IMG/VR virus record: IMGVR_UViG_3300024520_000334
Span: 1 to 30,965 of that record
Reading direction: 5' to 3' (one strand)
From: a virus
Length of the DNA: 30,965 nt
Shown piece after piece: positions 14,826 to 23,478 of this stretch (positions are counted from its first letter, which is position 1; each line of letters opens with the position of its first letter). Both the position numbers and the translations under genes were made by a program. Below the pieces are notes generated by a model. The model was not told the origin of the DNA, searched no databases, and worked only from the letters and a program-made list of their open reading frames with translations.

Positions 14826-15842
14826 TTATGTAATCTGCGTTTCAGCTTCGGTTAATTGATCCAGCATCTTAACGGGTACACCGTTAAACATGGTGGTTTG
14901 GATATTCTTGCCAAACTGGTTTAAGCCATTTTCAATAGCAAGAACAGAAACAGACTTATCAAGAGCCATAATCCGAAGCCCTGAAAGAGTTGTTCTGTTT
15001 GCGTAGAATATTGGCGTAATGCCAGTCATTGAAGGGAACCTATCAAGTGCACGACTCATCAACTTAATAATCGCTGTTGCGTCTGCAATCTCTTGAGCCC
15101 CTGACAATCCAATCAACTCAGACATGTCAATGTTTGCGATTCGCACAGCGTAGCGCCAATCCTTAACGACAAGTCCACCTTTCCACTTATACTGATCCAT
15201 CCATGCGCGGAAACGGTTGTTGCTCGAATCAAACGCATCACCTAAACCTAAGTCCTGGTGATCCAAGCCAGCTTTTGAGCCTTTAGGGAATACGCCAAAT
15301 ACTGTGCGCGGACCCCAGCCAACAAGCCAGATAGAAGCGTTGTCTGAACCAGTACCACCCGCGTCAAGGATGTTCTGGCCATTGGTTGCTGATGTGCTGT
15401 TATAGCGGTTAGCTAGACCAATGAACTCTTCAGGATTAGCGCCAGACCCATAGATTAGGGTTTGTGCCATTTCCTGACCCATGCCCTCAACAAATGAGAA
15501 TGACTCACTCAAACGAAATGAACTGTCGTCAGCATTAAGAGAAACAATATCCTCATCAATTTCAGATCGTGCTGACAAGATAGCCGCGTTCTCTGTGATT
15601 TGTGCTGTGGTTGATTTGCTTTTAGGTGTGCCTTGGTTCAACAGTCGCCAATAGACTGTTGGCAGACCCGTTCGAATTGTGGTTTGCTCGCCCGTAGGCA
15701 AGTTACCTTCTTTCCAAAGCATCGTATCTAAGATTTCGTTACTTTGCGAAAGTACCTCTGTGATTACCGCAGTCTTACCGTTCGGATCAAGCCGCTTAGC
15801 TTGGTCGTTCAGGGTAAGTACGGTGGCTCCGATAGTAGCCAT
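14826..15842 (-). CDS. Major capsid protein (BPP-1 Bbp17-like)
   Basis: The 338-residue protein forms the icosahedral shell. It begins MATIGATVLTLNDQAKRLDP, followed by VITEVLSQSNEILDTMLWKEGN, which corresponds to the N-arm and E-loop start of BPP-1-type HK97-fold capsids. Other family-like segments are YWRLLNQGTPKSKSTT, FIGLANRYN, WLVGWGPRTVFGVFPKGS, and the C-terminal MFNGVPVKMLDQL. GAGGTAA lies before the ATG. It is flanked by the scaffold gene upstream and the cement gene downstream. Confidence 0.88.
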   Translation of the reverse strand: MATIGATVLTLNDQAKRLDPNGKTAVITEVLSQSNEILDTMLWKEGNLPTGEQTTIRTGLPTVYWRLLNQGTPKSKSTTAQITENAAILSARSEIDEDIVSLNADDSSFRLSESFSFVEGMGQEMAQTLIYGSGANPEEFIGLANRYNSTSATNGQNILDAGGTGSDNASIWLVGWGPRTVFGVFPKGSKAGLDHQDLGLGDAFDSSNNRFRAWMDQYKWKGGLVVKDWRYAVRIANIDMSELIGLSGAQEIADATAIIKLMSRALDRFPSMTGITPIFYANRTTLSGLRIMALDKSVSVLAIENGLNQFGKNIQTTMFNGVPVKMLDQLTEAETQIT

Positions 15843-15854
15843 GATAATTTACCT

Positions 15855-16694
15855 CTAACCGTAAAATAGTTTATTCAAGTCTGCTTCTGATTGTTCAGCT
15901 GCAGGCTTTCCTTTTTCCCCGACAGTTTTGATTTTAGTGACCTTCTTCTTTATTCCAGACTTTTTCTTTTGCAGAGCTTCATACTTGGCAGCCTTATTTA
16001 AAGTAACCCACTCTTTGGCGGTTGTTATCTTGTTAAAATAACCATTCTCATAGTCATTATTATCTAGATATTCCGCTATTTCAGTGGTGTCCTTCTTTTG
16101 CTGCGGAGTGGGTAAGCCTTTACTTGTAAACCAATCAGGTACTAACTCGGTCAACTTGGTGCCTTCCCTTAGTGCATTAGCTTGATCGGCCTGCTTTTTG
16201 GCATCGTCTAGCTTAACTCTTGCACTCTTTATCTCTGCACGCCTTTTCTTAAACTTTCGTTCAAGCTTCAACGCTTCGCCTGGATCGACGTCCGCTAATT
16301 CATCCCAGTCGATGGAACTTTCTTCCTCATTTAGCATTATTTCCATTGCTACAACAGACTCTTGCAATGAGCTGTTTAAACTTTGAAACTTACCAAGCTC
16401 TACTGTTGCCAGTTTCATTTGGTCCGCTGCTGCCTGAGTTTTCTTTGTAGTTAATGATTGCAACTCCTTGCTGTTTTTAAGGGCAAGCCTCATCTCTTTG
16501 AGTTCGTCAGTGCTTATCTCTTCTTCAAGAGTTTCACCTTCTCCATCATCGAGTTCGTCGTCGCTCGTTAACTCTTCGTCTTCACTATCAACGGTTTCGT
16601 CTTCTACTTCTTCGGTTGTCTCTTCGAGTTCCGCATCTGTAGTTGACGGGTGGAACAATTTTCCTGGGCCGGTTTCGCTAAGATTTTCCGCCAT
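15855..16694 (-). CDS. Capsid scaffolding protein
   Basis: The 279-residue protein has the typical layout of scaffolds: residues about 18-68 are almost entirely Asp/Glu/Ser/Thr, the middle (about 70-175) is long charged helix likely to form coiled coil, and the C-terminus is Lys-rich (KKKSGIKKKVTKIKTVGEK) before a last LNKLFYG. It guides assembly of the prohead and leaves afterwards. Its position directly before the major capsid gene supports this. Function inferred from composition and place, not from a conserved motif. Confidence 0.7.
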   Translation of the reverse strand: MAENLSETGPGKLFHPSTTDAELEETTEEVEDETVDSEDEELTSDDELDDGEGETLEEEISTDELKEMRLALKNSKELQSLTTKKTQAAADQMKLATVELGKFQSLNSSLQESVVAMEIMLNEEESSIDWDELADVDPGEALKLERKFKKRRAEIKSARVKLDDAKKQADQANALREGTKLTELVPDWFTSKGLPTPQQKKDTTEIAEYLDNNDYENGYFNKITTAKEWVTLNKAAKYEALQKKKSGIKKKVTKIKTVGEKGKPAAEQSEADLNKLFYG

Positions 16695-16700
16695 TACTAA

Positions 16701-17009
16701 TTACCTGTGTAGTTTTGCTTTAGCTTGTTGTGCTAAGCGTGTTAACCATGATTCAGCAGTCTTGCCTTTCAACATGGCATTTTCAAAATTCTGTTCGAAC
16801 CTTTCTAACTCTTGTAGTTCAAGATAGATTTGTTCTCTTTCATCCGAGTCCTTTGGCTTTGTCTTGCCTATGCGCTCATACCTAGCCGCTCTAGAGACAA
16901 TAAAATATTCCCTGACTAAAGGGTTAGCCATTGCTTGCCTTCCGTACTCAGCACGCTGTATGTCGTTATTTGCGCGGGTTATGGCATCGCCTTCATCAAC
17001 TATCTTCAT
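16701..17009 (-). CDS. Small helical protein after portal, unknown function
   Basis: The 102-residue product is mostly charged helix (REQIYLELQELERFEQNFENA, split by short turns) and ends LTRLAQQAKAKLHR. The ATG overlaps the portal stop (ATGA), so translation is coupled to the portal gene. A similar small helical gene between portal and scaffold occurs in related phages. No enzyme or binding motif seen. Confidence 0.55.
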   Translation of the reverse strand: MKIVDEGDAITRANNDIQRAEYGRQAMANPLVREYFIVSRAARYERIGKTKPKDSDEREQIYLELQELERFEQNFENAMLKGKTAESWLTRLAQQAKAKLHR

Positions 17010-19084
17010 TGTTCTGGACCCCTGTTCGGTATGTCTTTACCTGAATCAGCCTCAATTTTTGCATAGTCTTTTTCTAGCGTTAACAAGTCTTTGGTATTTT
17101 CTGATTGCTGCTTGATATCAAACTGCCTTTGTTTCTCAGCTAGCTCTGCACCTTTTAACGCTAGATTGCCTTGAGCAATAGCAACCTCACCCTCTCTCTT
17201 AACTAGTTCAGCCTCTGCTAATGGGTTCTTTTGATTAGCTTGCTGTAACGCCTGCATTAACTGTGTGTTCTGCTCTAATAAGAACTGAGCTGACTGTTGA
17301 GGTATTGCAGGATCATTAATGAATTCATTTATCTGTGGCTCATCCATTGCCTGCAGTATTCTTTCAATTGTATTAAACCGCTTCTTATCATCAACTAAAG
17401 GGCTACCCTCTGCTTTCAATTGGTTCTGAATTTGGAATATACCGCTTAAGTTAGATAGGGTCTCAGCACCATCGCCGGCCCCTTGGCCAACCTTTGCATC
17501 TACTCTATGCTCATTCCACCATCTTGTTGGGTTAATTGATAACTGCTTACCACGAACCATGATTTCATCTTTAGATGATTGAAAGTGTGAGACTGTCCAA
17601 GCAATGCCTTCAAATAGGTCCAACATTCCTGTTTCAGCTATTACCCTAACAACTAATTCAATCTTTGCCGCTCCAGCATCTCTCATGCCGTCAAATCTTG
17701 TCGCGGTTTCGTTGTATATTTTGTCAGCTTCTAGCCCTTGGTTTGCAAGTAGTTCGCCTGTTGATGCTGCTCTCTTTGAATCAATATATTGAGAGATAAG
17801 GAGCATTTTGTCGCCAACGAACGGAGTTTCTAACTGCGCAGCATTAGCCCTTACATCTCCATTACCTTCAAATGTAACAACGCCTTGATTCCTTGAAGTA
17901 AGCAGAGAATCCATGTCAACGGTATCATTGACAATAATTCTACCAGTGCCCACATCATAAGAGTTATCCATGATCGAGCGCATTGTCTCAGTACCTAATA
18001 GCTGAGACTGCATTGTAATTTCTGCCCTAGATCGACCAATTAAACTACCGGGCATCAATATTGCTGAGCTTATCGCATAGGGCACATGATCAAATGGGTC
18101 GTTATCAAAGATCAATGTGCCAATCTTAACTACATAGCGGCGCTCTGGTATTCCGTCACCATCGTAATCAATCATTACATAAAGCTTGCTAACTGGTAGT
18201 AAGTCATTAGCCGGGTCACTAATTACTGCCTGCGCTGCTGTGCTTCCATCAAGACCCCTAAACCTTAAGGCTCTCATAGCTGCGTCTGTCTGGTTTGCAC
18301 TGCGAGGCAATTGGTCTAACTTTCCCTTGTCAAAGCCTCGCGCCTGAAGATCACCGCGCCTAGCCATGAATTGATGGCCTACTAAATCAGCAGTATCTTT
18401 AGTCTCAGCATTAGAACTGATTAACATCTGCTCAATAGGTATGTTGCTTAATACAACACCTTCTTTGGTGCGAGTAATTTTTATCTTAACATCATAGACT
18501 TCATCATCTACGATAGCTTTTTGCTCTACTTTCTTATTGCTTTTGTGTACTTTTGTTTCAATTACTTCAAACTCAAAGCCCTGCTTTTCTGCCTCAATCT
18601 CAAGATCGATGAAGATCATCGTCAGCTCATCGCCATCAATGCCTTTGTATTCCTTAACCTCTGTTTTCTTTTCTTCTTTCCAGGGGTAATGAATAGCGCC
18701 GATAGACTGAATTTCGTTATTCTTTAGGTAATCATGGAATAATCTAAACGATGATTTTTGATTTCGAATGATGTGGTGAACGTATTTAGTTTTTTCGTTA
18801 GCTTCGTCTATGTCTCTTTGGTCTTCAGTGTTCGGCATAAACTTCATTATGTCGCGACCACTAAGAAAGAATCTGACTAAGCTAGGCATATCTGAGCCAA
18901 CAACATCACTAACTTCTGTTGAAGTAACCTGACTCTGCCCTTCTACCTCGTAACCATTTGGACAAGCCAGATAGTATTCCATCATCTGCCGGTTCAATGG
19001 CATGTACGAGTTTGAATGTGTTATTGCATCAGCCTCAGCCATTAGCACTTGAGACTTAAATACATCATCTGTCATTTTTGCCAT
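17006..19084 (-). CDS. Portal protein
   Basis: The 692-residue product forms the dodecameric ring through which DNA enters and leaves the head. Its size and segments fit podovirus portals of the P22/BPP-1 class: the N-terminus with SNSYMPLNRQMMEYYLACPNG and MPSLVRFFLSGRDIMKF, a YDGDGIPERRYVVKIG strand pair in the clip/stem region, and DPFDHVPYAISSAILMPGS. A C-terminal Gln-rich helical barrel (about 600-680) would extend into the head. The next gene overlaps its stop. The 71-bp leader to terL carries an AT palindrome. Confidence 0.85.
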   Translation of the reverse strand: MAKMTDDVFKSQVLMAEADAITHSNSYMPLNRQMMEYYLACPNGYEVEGQSQVTSTEVSDVVGSDMPSLVRFFLSGRDIMKFMPNTEDQRDIDEANEKTKYVHHIIRNQKSSFRLFHDYLKNNEIQSIGAIHYPWKEEKKTEVKEYKGIDGDELTMIFIDLEIEAEKQGFEFEVIETKVHKSNKKVEQKAIVDDEVYDVKIKITRTKEGVVLSNIPIEQMLISSNAETKDTADLVGHQFMARRGDLQARGFDKGKLDQLPRSANQTDAAMRALRFRGLDGSTAAQAVISDPANDLLPVSKLYVMIDYDGDGIPERRYVVKIGTLIFDNDPFDHVPYAISSAILMPGSLIGRSRAEITMQSQLLGTETMRSIMDNSYDVGTGRIIVNDTVDMDSLLTSRNQGVVTFEGNGDVRANAAQLETPFVGDKMLLISQYIDSKRAASTGELLANQGLEADKIYNETATRFDGMRDAGAAKIELVVRVIAETGMLDLFEGIAWTVSHFQSSKDEIMVRGKQLSINPTRWWNEHRVDAKVGQGAGDGAETLSNLSGIFQIQNQLKAEGSPLVDDKKRFNTIERILQAMDEPQINEFINDPAIPQQSAQFLLEQNTQLMQALQQANQKNPLAEAELVKREGEVAIAQGNLALKGAELAEKQRQFDIKQQSENTKDLLTLEKDYAKIEADSGKDIPNRGPEQ

Positions 19085-19108
19085 GAATGGCTCTCATGCA
19101 ATACATTT

Positions 19109-19124
19109 ATATAATATATTATAT
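19109..19124. promoter_or_regulatory. Perfect 16-bp AT palindrome in portal leader
   Basis: ATATAATATATTATAT is its own reverse complement and lies 24-40 bp before the portal start, in one of the few gaps of the late operon. On the - strand it includes TGATATAAT, which resembles an extended -10 promoter box, but no good -35 is visible. It could be an operator, a promoter element or simply AT-rich leader. Confidence 0.35.
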
Positions 19125-19155
19125 CACACTCTCTAACTTTGTGTAGTTTGTACCG

Positions 19156-20715
19156 TTAAGCCCTTCTTCTAGGCGTAGTTAGTGGCAGTTTCCGCTTCTT
19201 ATGCTTGGGAAACCATAAGCTCATCATTACAGAGTCAGCCATATTCGGTGAGGGTATTTTAAGTTTCTTCATTTCAGCTTTTGAAAGCAGTTGTATTAAC
19301 TTATTTGAATTGTTTACTTTCTGTGGGATAGAGCAAATTTCAGACCTAAGCGCTAATAAGTCCTCAATGCCACCAGAATCAAAACTAATCATTTCATTAG
19401 GATCTATGTACTCACCTCTTACTACACATTTATATGTGTTATAAATCCTATCTGCTAATAACATATAATATTGAGCACGATTGTTTAGAAACGTGTCAGC
19501 GTATGATTTAGGTGTTTCTCTTTCCTCTTCGTTATCTATGGGCATATAGATCTTGTCAGCGTTGTCTTGACCTGAACCAGACATACCCCCGCTGAACCCG
19601 TGAAAGCTTGTCATTGTGCCATCAAATGCGGTAGATACCTGCCTTTTTAGACCTGTTCCCATCCCATCCTTATCCCAAACAAAGCAGTCACTATTGCCTT
19701 TCTTGGCTAGATTAGCTGCCCAATCACAGCCTACATCAATTTCACCTTTTCTATTCTCACGCACTTGTTCAATGATTGAGCCATGTCTTTGCGCATAACC
19801 ATGGGCATCACCCCCGTCATCCATTGGATCATAAGCTGCTATTCTTGCTCCATGTGGCTCAAAGGCTTTCTTTAATCGCTCTATCTTGTGAGCATCTACA
19901 CACGCATCGAACCATTCGCCCTGAATAATTGCATTATCTACTTCATCCAAGTAATCACCCCCCCATTTATGATTGTATTGTGCGGCAGTCATTCTATCGT
20001 AATCATCTAGGCGTTCTTGCTCTAAGCCTGATGCGATAAACCATGACTTGGGCATGTCAGTCCAATTCATTTGGACAACCATTACGGTCTCATCTTCGTA
20101 ATAGCCACACCTTTTCAATTCTGGCTCAGCACGCTCTAGCCACTTCTTTGCTATGGCTCCAGTTCTTGTCCCTCTATTCATAGTAATTATGATCTCAGGC
20201 ATTTTAATATCTGAGAGTAATAGTAGTTCGTCAAGGTCTTCTATTGATTCAATACTTTGGCCATCTAATAAAGCCTCTGTATCTGTGGCATTAAGCCTGA
20301 CTGATGCGGTTAATACTCTAAGAGTATTACTTGATATGTCCTCACCCTCTTCAATCCAAAGCCCATCGATACCCGATAGTGTGGATTTTAACGAGGTAAT
20401 GTTTCTAGCTAGGCCGCGATAGAATGTGCGGCCATTAGTGGGGATGTGAGTGATTGACGTTTTAGTATCTTCAAAGCCTGTAATGCCTAACCGGGCTATT
20501 TCATCAAGTATGGTTCTGTGTACTGACTCTTCAATTGAGTTCTGATTCTCTCTAGCACAGCACCACAGTTCTCCTGTTGAGACTTTAGCAGCTACATAAT
20601 CAGCTATTCCGGTTGATTTAGTTGAGCCTCGACCGCCTACTATTATTTTTATTCTTTTAGGCTTGGTGAATATAGGGTGTAAGTTCTGAACATATTCTAT
20701 GCGAATATCATTCAT
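19156..20715 (-). CDS. terL: Terminase large subunit
   Basis: The 519-residue ATPase-nuclease pumps DNA into proheads and cuts concatemers. The Walker A motif GGRGSTKS is at residues 27-34 and the Walker B segment DGLWIEEGE at about 117-125, with the catalytic Glu. The C-terminal RNase H-like nuclease starts with ARIAAYDPMDD (first acidic residue D296), continues with CFVWDKDGMG (D348/D350) and ends with the PNMADSVMMSLW segment carrying a last Asp. The length is typical. It follows the small subunit by 3 nt, forming the classic terS-terL pair. Confidence 0.93.
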   Translation of the reverse strand: MNDIRIEYVQNLHPIFTKPKRIKIIVGGRGSTKSTGIADYVAAKVSTGELWCCARENQNSIEESVHRTILDEIARLGITGFEDTKTSITHIPTNGRTFYRGLARNITSLKSTLSGIDGLWIEEGEDISSNTLRVLTASVRLNATDTEALLDGQSIESIEDLDELLLLSDIKMPEIIITMNRGTRTGAIAKKWLERAEPELKRCGYYEDETVMVVQMNWTDMPKSWFIASGLEQERLDDYDRMTAAQYNHKWGGDYLDEVDNAIIQGEWFDACVDAHKIERLKKAFEPHGARIAAYDPMDDGGDAHGYAQRHGSIIEQVRENRKGEIDVGCDWAANLAKKGNSDCFVWDKDGMGTGLKRQVSTAFDGTMTSFHGFSGGMSGSGQDNADKIYMPIDNEEERETPKSYADTFLNNRAQYYMLLADRIYNTYKCVVRGEYIDPNEMISFDSGGIEDLLALRSEICSIPQKVNNSNKLIQLLSKAEMKKLKIPSPNMADSVMMSLWFPKHKKRKLPLTTPRRRA

Positions 20716-20718
20716 AGC

Positions 20719-21189
20719 TTATTTATCTGCTCCGACTGGAACAAAGGTAAAGTTAGACACTTCTATGGGCTTACCGTTCGGGCCTGATATTTCTTGTTTA
20801 GACTCATCTTTAAGACCTAAATCTCTTGCAATAATGTTAGGGTTTAATAGCCCTGCAGCTGCTCCTGAGAACTTTTGATTGTATATTATTTGTTCAGCGT
20901 TCTTTGTGACTCGGATAAAATCATCTTTCTCTCTATAGTTTTCCCACGTTGAGTAGTTAATGTCTAAGAACAAACATAATCCTGAAATAGTCATTGCTCG
21001 CATTAATGGCTTGCTTTGAGTTTCGTTAAGAGCGCCCTGATATACAATAGCCTCTTCTAGCGGGTTGTCTTCTGTCCACTGGAAATACTGAACGCAGCCA
21101 TCCCATAGGATATCTGGATTTTCAAATATCGGCTTCCTACCGTGTGAGCTTCTAGCCTCCCAGAATTTATTGCCTTTAGGTGGTGCCAT
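20719..21189 (-). CDS. terS: Terminase small subunit (gp3-like DNA packaging protein)
   Basis: The 156-residue product recognises the packaging start site and loads the large subunit. It begins [20 protein letters not shown], continues [19 protein letters not shown], and has the [17 protein letters not shown] helix-turn-helix-like part followed by [15 protein letters not shown]. These match the DNA-packaging gp3 family found in P22-like and BPP-1-like phages. GAGGTAGATA precedes the ATG and the frame overlaps the end of the small gene before it by 14 nt. It lies directly before terL. Confidence 0.82.
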   Translation of the reverse strand: MAPPKGNKFWEARSSHGRKPIFENPDILWDGCVQYFQWTEDNPLEEAIVYQGALNETQSKPLMRAMTISGLCLFLDINYSTWENYREKDDFIRVTKNAEQIIYNQKFSGAAAGLLNPNIIARDLGLKDESKQEISGPNGKPIEVSNFTFVPVGADK

Positions 21190-21379
21190 TATTATCTACC
21201 TCTTCTTCAGCTGGTGGCGTCCACCCCAAAGAGATTAATGCTTCTTGAACCTGTTTTTCTTGTGTATCAATTATATGCTTGGCTCTGTTTTCTATCTCGC
21301 CAAGGGGGGATTTGAAGTCTACTGAAGTGGTTATTACTTTATCTTTTACTGAGGTGTTTACATCAACATTGCTTTCCAT
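21176..21379 (-). CDS. Small hypothetical protein before terS
   Basis: A 67-residue acidic protein starting [15 protein letters not shown], with a helix [20 protein letters not shown] and a Pro/Glu-rich tail. AGAGGAAT lies 7 nt before ATG. Overlap with terS suggests coupling. No domain recognised. Confidence 0.5.
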   Translation of the reverse strand: MESNVDVNTSVKDKVITTSVDFKSPLGEIENRAKHIIDTQEKQVQEALISLGWTPPAEEEVDNNGTT

Positions 21380-21390
21380 TTGAGATTCCT

Positions 21391-21873
21391 CTAGGGTTTT
21401 TCTCGTTTAATGTCCTTGCAAATATCCTCTGCAAGTTCTAATAATTCTCTGGGTATCTTTCTGTAAAAATAATCCCAGTTTTCTTGATCGATGGCTTTAT
21501 GTAATCCTAAGTCATCTGTATGTGAGTTTATTGCCTGTTCAGGAAACAGTATACCATATTGCTCACGTCCTTTTGTAAAATCTAAAATCATGGGGTTTAG
21601 CTTGAGTGCTTCCCGGTAGCATTCCCATTGTAGTGTCCATTGCATGATTAGATTTGGCTTTGTAAAGTCCTTGTGCCGATTCCCCCAGCTTGCCGCCACT
21701 CTTTTGGGGTCGCGGTAAGTGGTGAAAACCTTATCATAGTGAGGTATCTGCTTTAATACACTTTTGTTAAAGTGGCTATACGATACTCGATAAGGCTTTT
21801 CTAGTCCCTTCTTAAAGTACTTAGTCCCGGAATGCCAGACCGTTGCTAAGTACACATTTTCCTTTTCAGGCAT
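21391..21873 (-). CDS. Sulfotransferase-like P-loop protein
   Basis: The 160-residue product resembles small phage and bacterial sulfotransferase-family proteins that use PAPS. A short strand and loop YLATVWHSGTKYFKKGL (residues 8-24) corresponds to the 5'-phosphosulfate loop. The segment KVFTTYRDPKRVAASWGNRH (48-67) corresponds to the 3'-phosphate motif R-D-P-x-x-x-x-x-S, with R54 and S62. The PAPS-binding core is present, but the protein is shorter than full sulfotransferases (250 or more), so activity is uncertain. It sits between a structural gene and the terminases like a moron. Start overlaps the stop of the upstream gene. Substrate unknown. Confidence 0.6.
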   Translation of the reverse strand: MPEKENVYLATVWHSGTKYFKKGLEKPYRVSYSHFNKSVLKQIPHYDKVFTTYRDPKRVAASWGNRHKDFTKPNLIMQWTLQWECYREALKLNPMILDFTKGREQYGILFPEQAINSHTDDLGLHKAIDQENWDYFYRKIPRELLELAEDICKDIKREKP

Positions 21874-22712
21874 TACTTATCGCCTAACATTTCCCAATTC
21901 ATGACGATTGTTCCGGTAAATGCCGCCGTTCCTGCCGTGTGACTTGCGTCATCGTCAATTACAAAGTTTAGGAATAGCTCTTTAGCGGTTGCCGTGCCAT
22001 CCATCCATCTTGCTCCTGACTCTGTAAGGACTGTCGCGATTGACAAAGCGCTAACTACGCCATCTTTATCGGATGCGCCTGCACTTATGGCTGTGCTCGT
22101 TACAAAGTCAGCCTCTGTACTCACTAGTGTTGCGCCGGTTGCCGCTGTGACAGATCCTAAAGCAACATCACCATCCCAGTTATCAATGATCGTGCCTGTT
22201 ACCCCAGCCGTTAATGTTCCACTAACTAGAGCGCCCTTCCAGAACAACATGCCTTCAGGGAAGTTATAGACACTTACGCCGCCATACTGAGCAACACCAG
22301 CATCGTCCGTGATTGTGACAGGAACCGCGTTGCATTCAATATATGTCTGCTTAACCGTAGCATTGCCTTTTTCGAAGATTGAGACGCCAGATGTTGAGCT
22401 TGATCCCGTTCCAATAACCTCTTCAGTAGTATCCTTGATGTTAGCTGTCGCTGTGCCTGATGCATATACCGTACAATTTGACCTGTAAAGCCGATCACCA
22501 CCAGATTCATTAATTAGAGTCGTTGGGGCGATAGTTACAGTAGTCGCAACTTGCTGTATTAAATCCCAGGATGCTCCGCCACTGTCTGAGCTTTCAAACC
22601 GTACCGTTGCATTATGGGTGCCGGTTAGTGAATATGTGAATGATCGGCCAGCTTTGATTAAAATGGCTACCCCTGCTGCTGCTGAAGCGTGTGCTGTTGT
22701 TACTGATGACAT
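21873..22712 (-). CDS. Virion structural protein, Ser/Thr/Ala-rich beta protein
   Basis: The 279-residue protein has no Lys/Arg-rich or catalytic features; it is almost all short beta strands and turns. It begins MSSVTTAHASAAAGVAILIK, has a VRFESSDSGGASWDLIQQ segment resembling carbohydrate-binding or decoration folds, and ends FTGTIVMNWEMLGDK. Its position among other such proteins suggests a virion accessory or fibre-associated part. Ribosome site AAGGT lies before the ATG. Confidence 0.5.
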   Translation of the reverse strand: MSSVTTAHASAAAGVAILIKAGRSFTYSLTGTHNATVRFESSDSGGASWDLIQQVATTVTIAPTTLINESGGDRLYRSNCTVYASGTATANIKDTTEEVIGTGSSSTSGVSIFEKGNATVKQTYIECNAVPVTITDDAGVAQYGGVSVYNFPEGMLFWKGALVSGTLTAGVTGTIIDNWDGDVALGSVTAATGATLVSTEADFVTSTAISAGASDKDGVVSALSIATVLTESGARWMDGTATAKELFLNFVIDDDASHTAGTAAFTGTIVMNWEMLGDK

Positions 22713-22757
22713 GATCTTTACCTTAATCTATTAATGTATCTGTATTTTAGACCTTTC

Positions 22758-22967
22758 TTACTTGTCTGTCCAAGTTGTTGAACTATCCGTTTGCTTTGTC
22801 CATGTTGTTGTTGCGTTTGCTTGGTTGCTCCATGAAGTTGTTGCGTTTGTCTGTGCTGTCCATGGATTAGGTACGCCCTCACCAATCTGTAGTCCAAACG
22901 TTAAAAACTCTGGTATGCCTCCAGGTGTGCCTATTCCTAAAGTGATTAATTGATTTATATCAGCGAT
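22758..22967 (-). CDS. Small phage protein with Trp repeats and an apparent ATC start
   Basis: A 69-codon frame with no ATG, GTG or TTG. Its first plausible codon is ATC at 22967, 9 nt after a strong GAGGAG ribosome site; an in-frame TGA lies 7 codons upstream. Read with Met at that position the product starts (M)ADINQLITLGIGTPGG and continues IPEFLTFGLQIGEG, which looks like a known type of small podovirus protein. Residues 36-69 carry a 10-residue repeat with Trp at positions 36, 46, 56 and 66 (W.xQ....TT). The HNH gene is just upstream on the opposite strand and may have disturbed this 5' end. It could also be a decayed gene. Confidence 0.5.
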   Translation of the reverse strand: MADINQLITLGIGTPGGIPEFLTFGLQIGEGVPNPWTAQTNATTSWSNQANATTTWTKQTDSSTTWTDK

Positions 22968-23004
22968 GGCTGTACACTCCTCGTGTCATTTCCTGGAGAT
23001 TATT

Positions 23005-23478
23005 ATGGGTACTAAAATTCCTATTGAGATTAGATTTTGGGCTAAAGTCAATAAAACTAAAAATTGCTGGCTTTGGTTTGGCAAAACAACTCCTACAGGG
23101 TACGGTCAAATACAAGTCGGTAGTAGAACTGATAATACCAGAAAGCTTGTATATGTTCATCGACTATCCTATGAGATGGAAATAGGCAGCATTCCAAAAG
23201 GGCTTACTATTGACCATAAGTGTCGAGTTAGAAACTGTGTTAACCCTGTGCACTTACGGGTTATGACATTAAATGATAACCTAAAATCCAGCCCTGGTTA
23301 TGTTGGTAATAAAAAGTTGTGTAACTATGGTCATAATTTAGACGGCCTCAACAATGTAGGGCATCGATACTGTAAAACATGTAGGCGCTTAGCTGCCACT
23401 AAATCTAGATCAGATAATCCAGAAAAGCATCGTATAGCTATGCGGAGATATAGAGAAAAGAATAAACCCATCAAGTAG
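23005..23478 (+). CDS. HNH homing endonuclease, free-standing
   Basis: The 157-residue product starts at ATG 23005, 6 nt after GGAG. It carries the HNH nuclease pattern of phage homing enzymes: CWLWFGKTTPTGYGQI near residue 21, then VHRLSYEMEIGSIPKG, DHKCRVRNCVNPVHL (D70-H71 and the Asn/His pair N80/H83), and DNLKSS. Cys/His pairs C73/C78 and C106/C123/C126 suggest zinc binding in the second half. The gene is the only + strand gene between 3968 and 30965 and is convergent with its neighbour (8-nt overlap of ends). It is probably a recent mobile insertion that cuts alleles lacking it. Confidence 0.85.
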   Translation: MGTKIPIEIRFWAKVNKTKNCWLWFGKTTPTGYGQIQVGSRTDNTRKLVYVHRLSYEMEIGSIPKGLTIDHKCRVRNCVNPVHLRVMTLNDNLKSSPGYVGNKKLCNYGHNLDGLNNVGHRYCKTCRRLAATKSRSDNPEKHRIAMRRYREKNKPIK

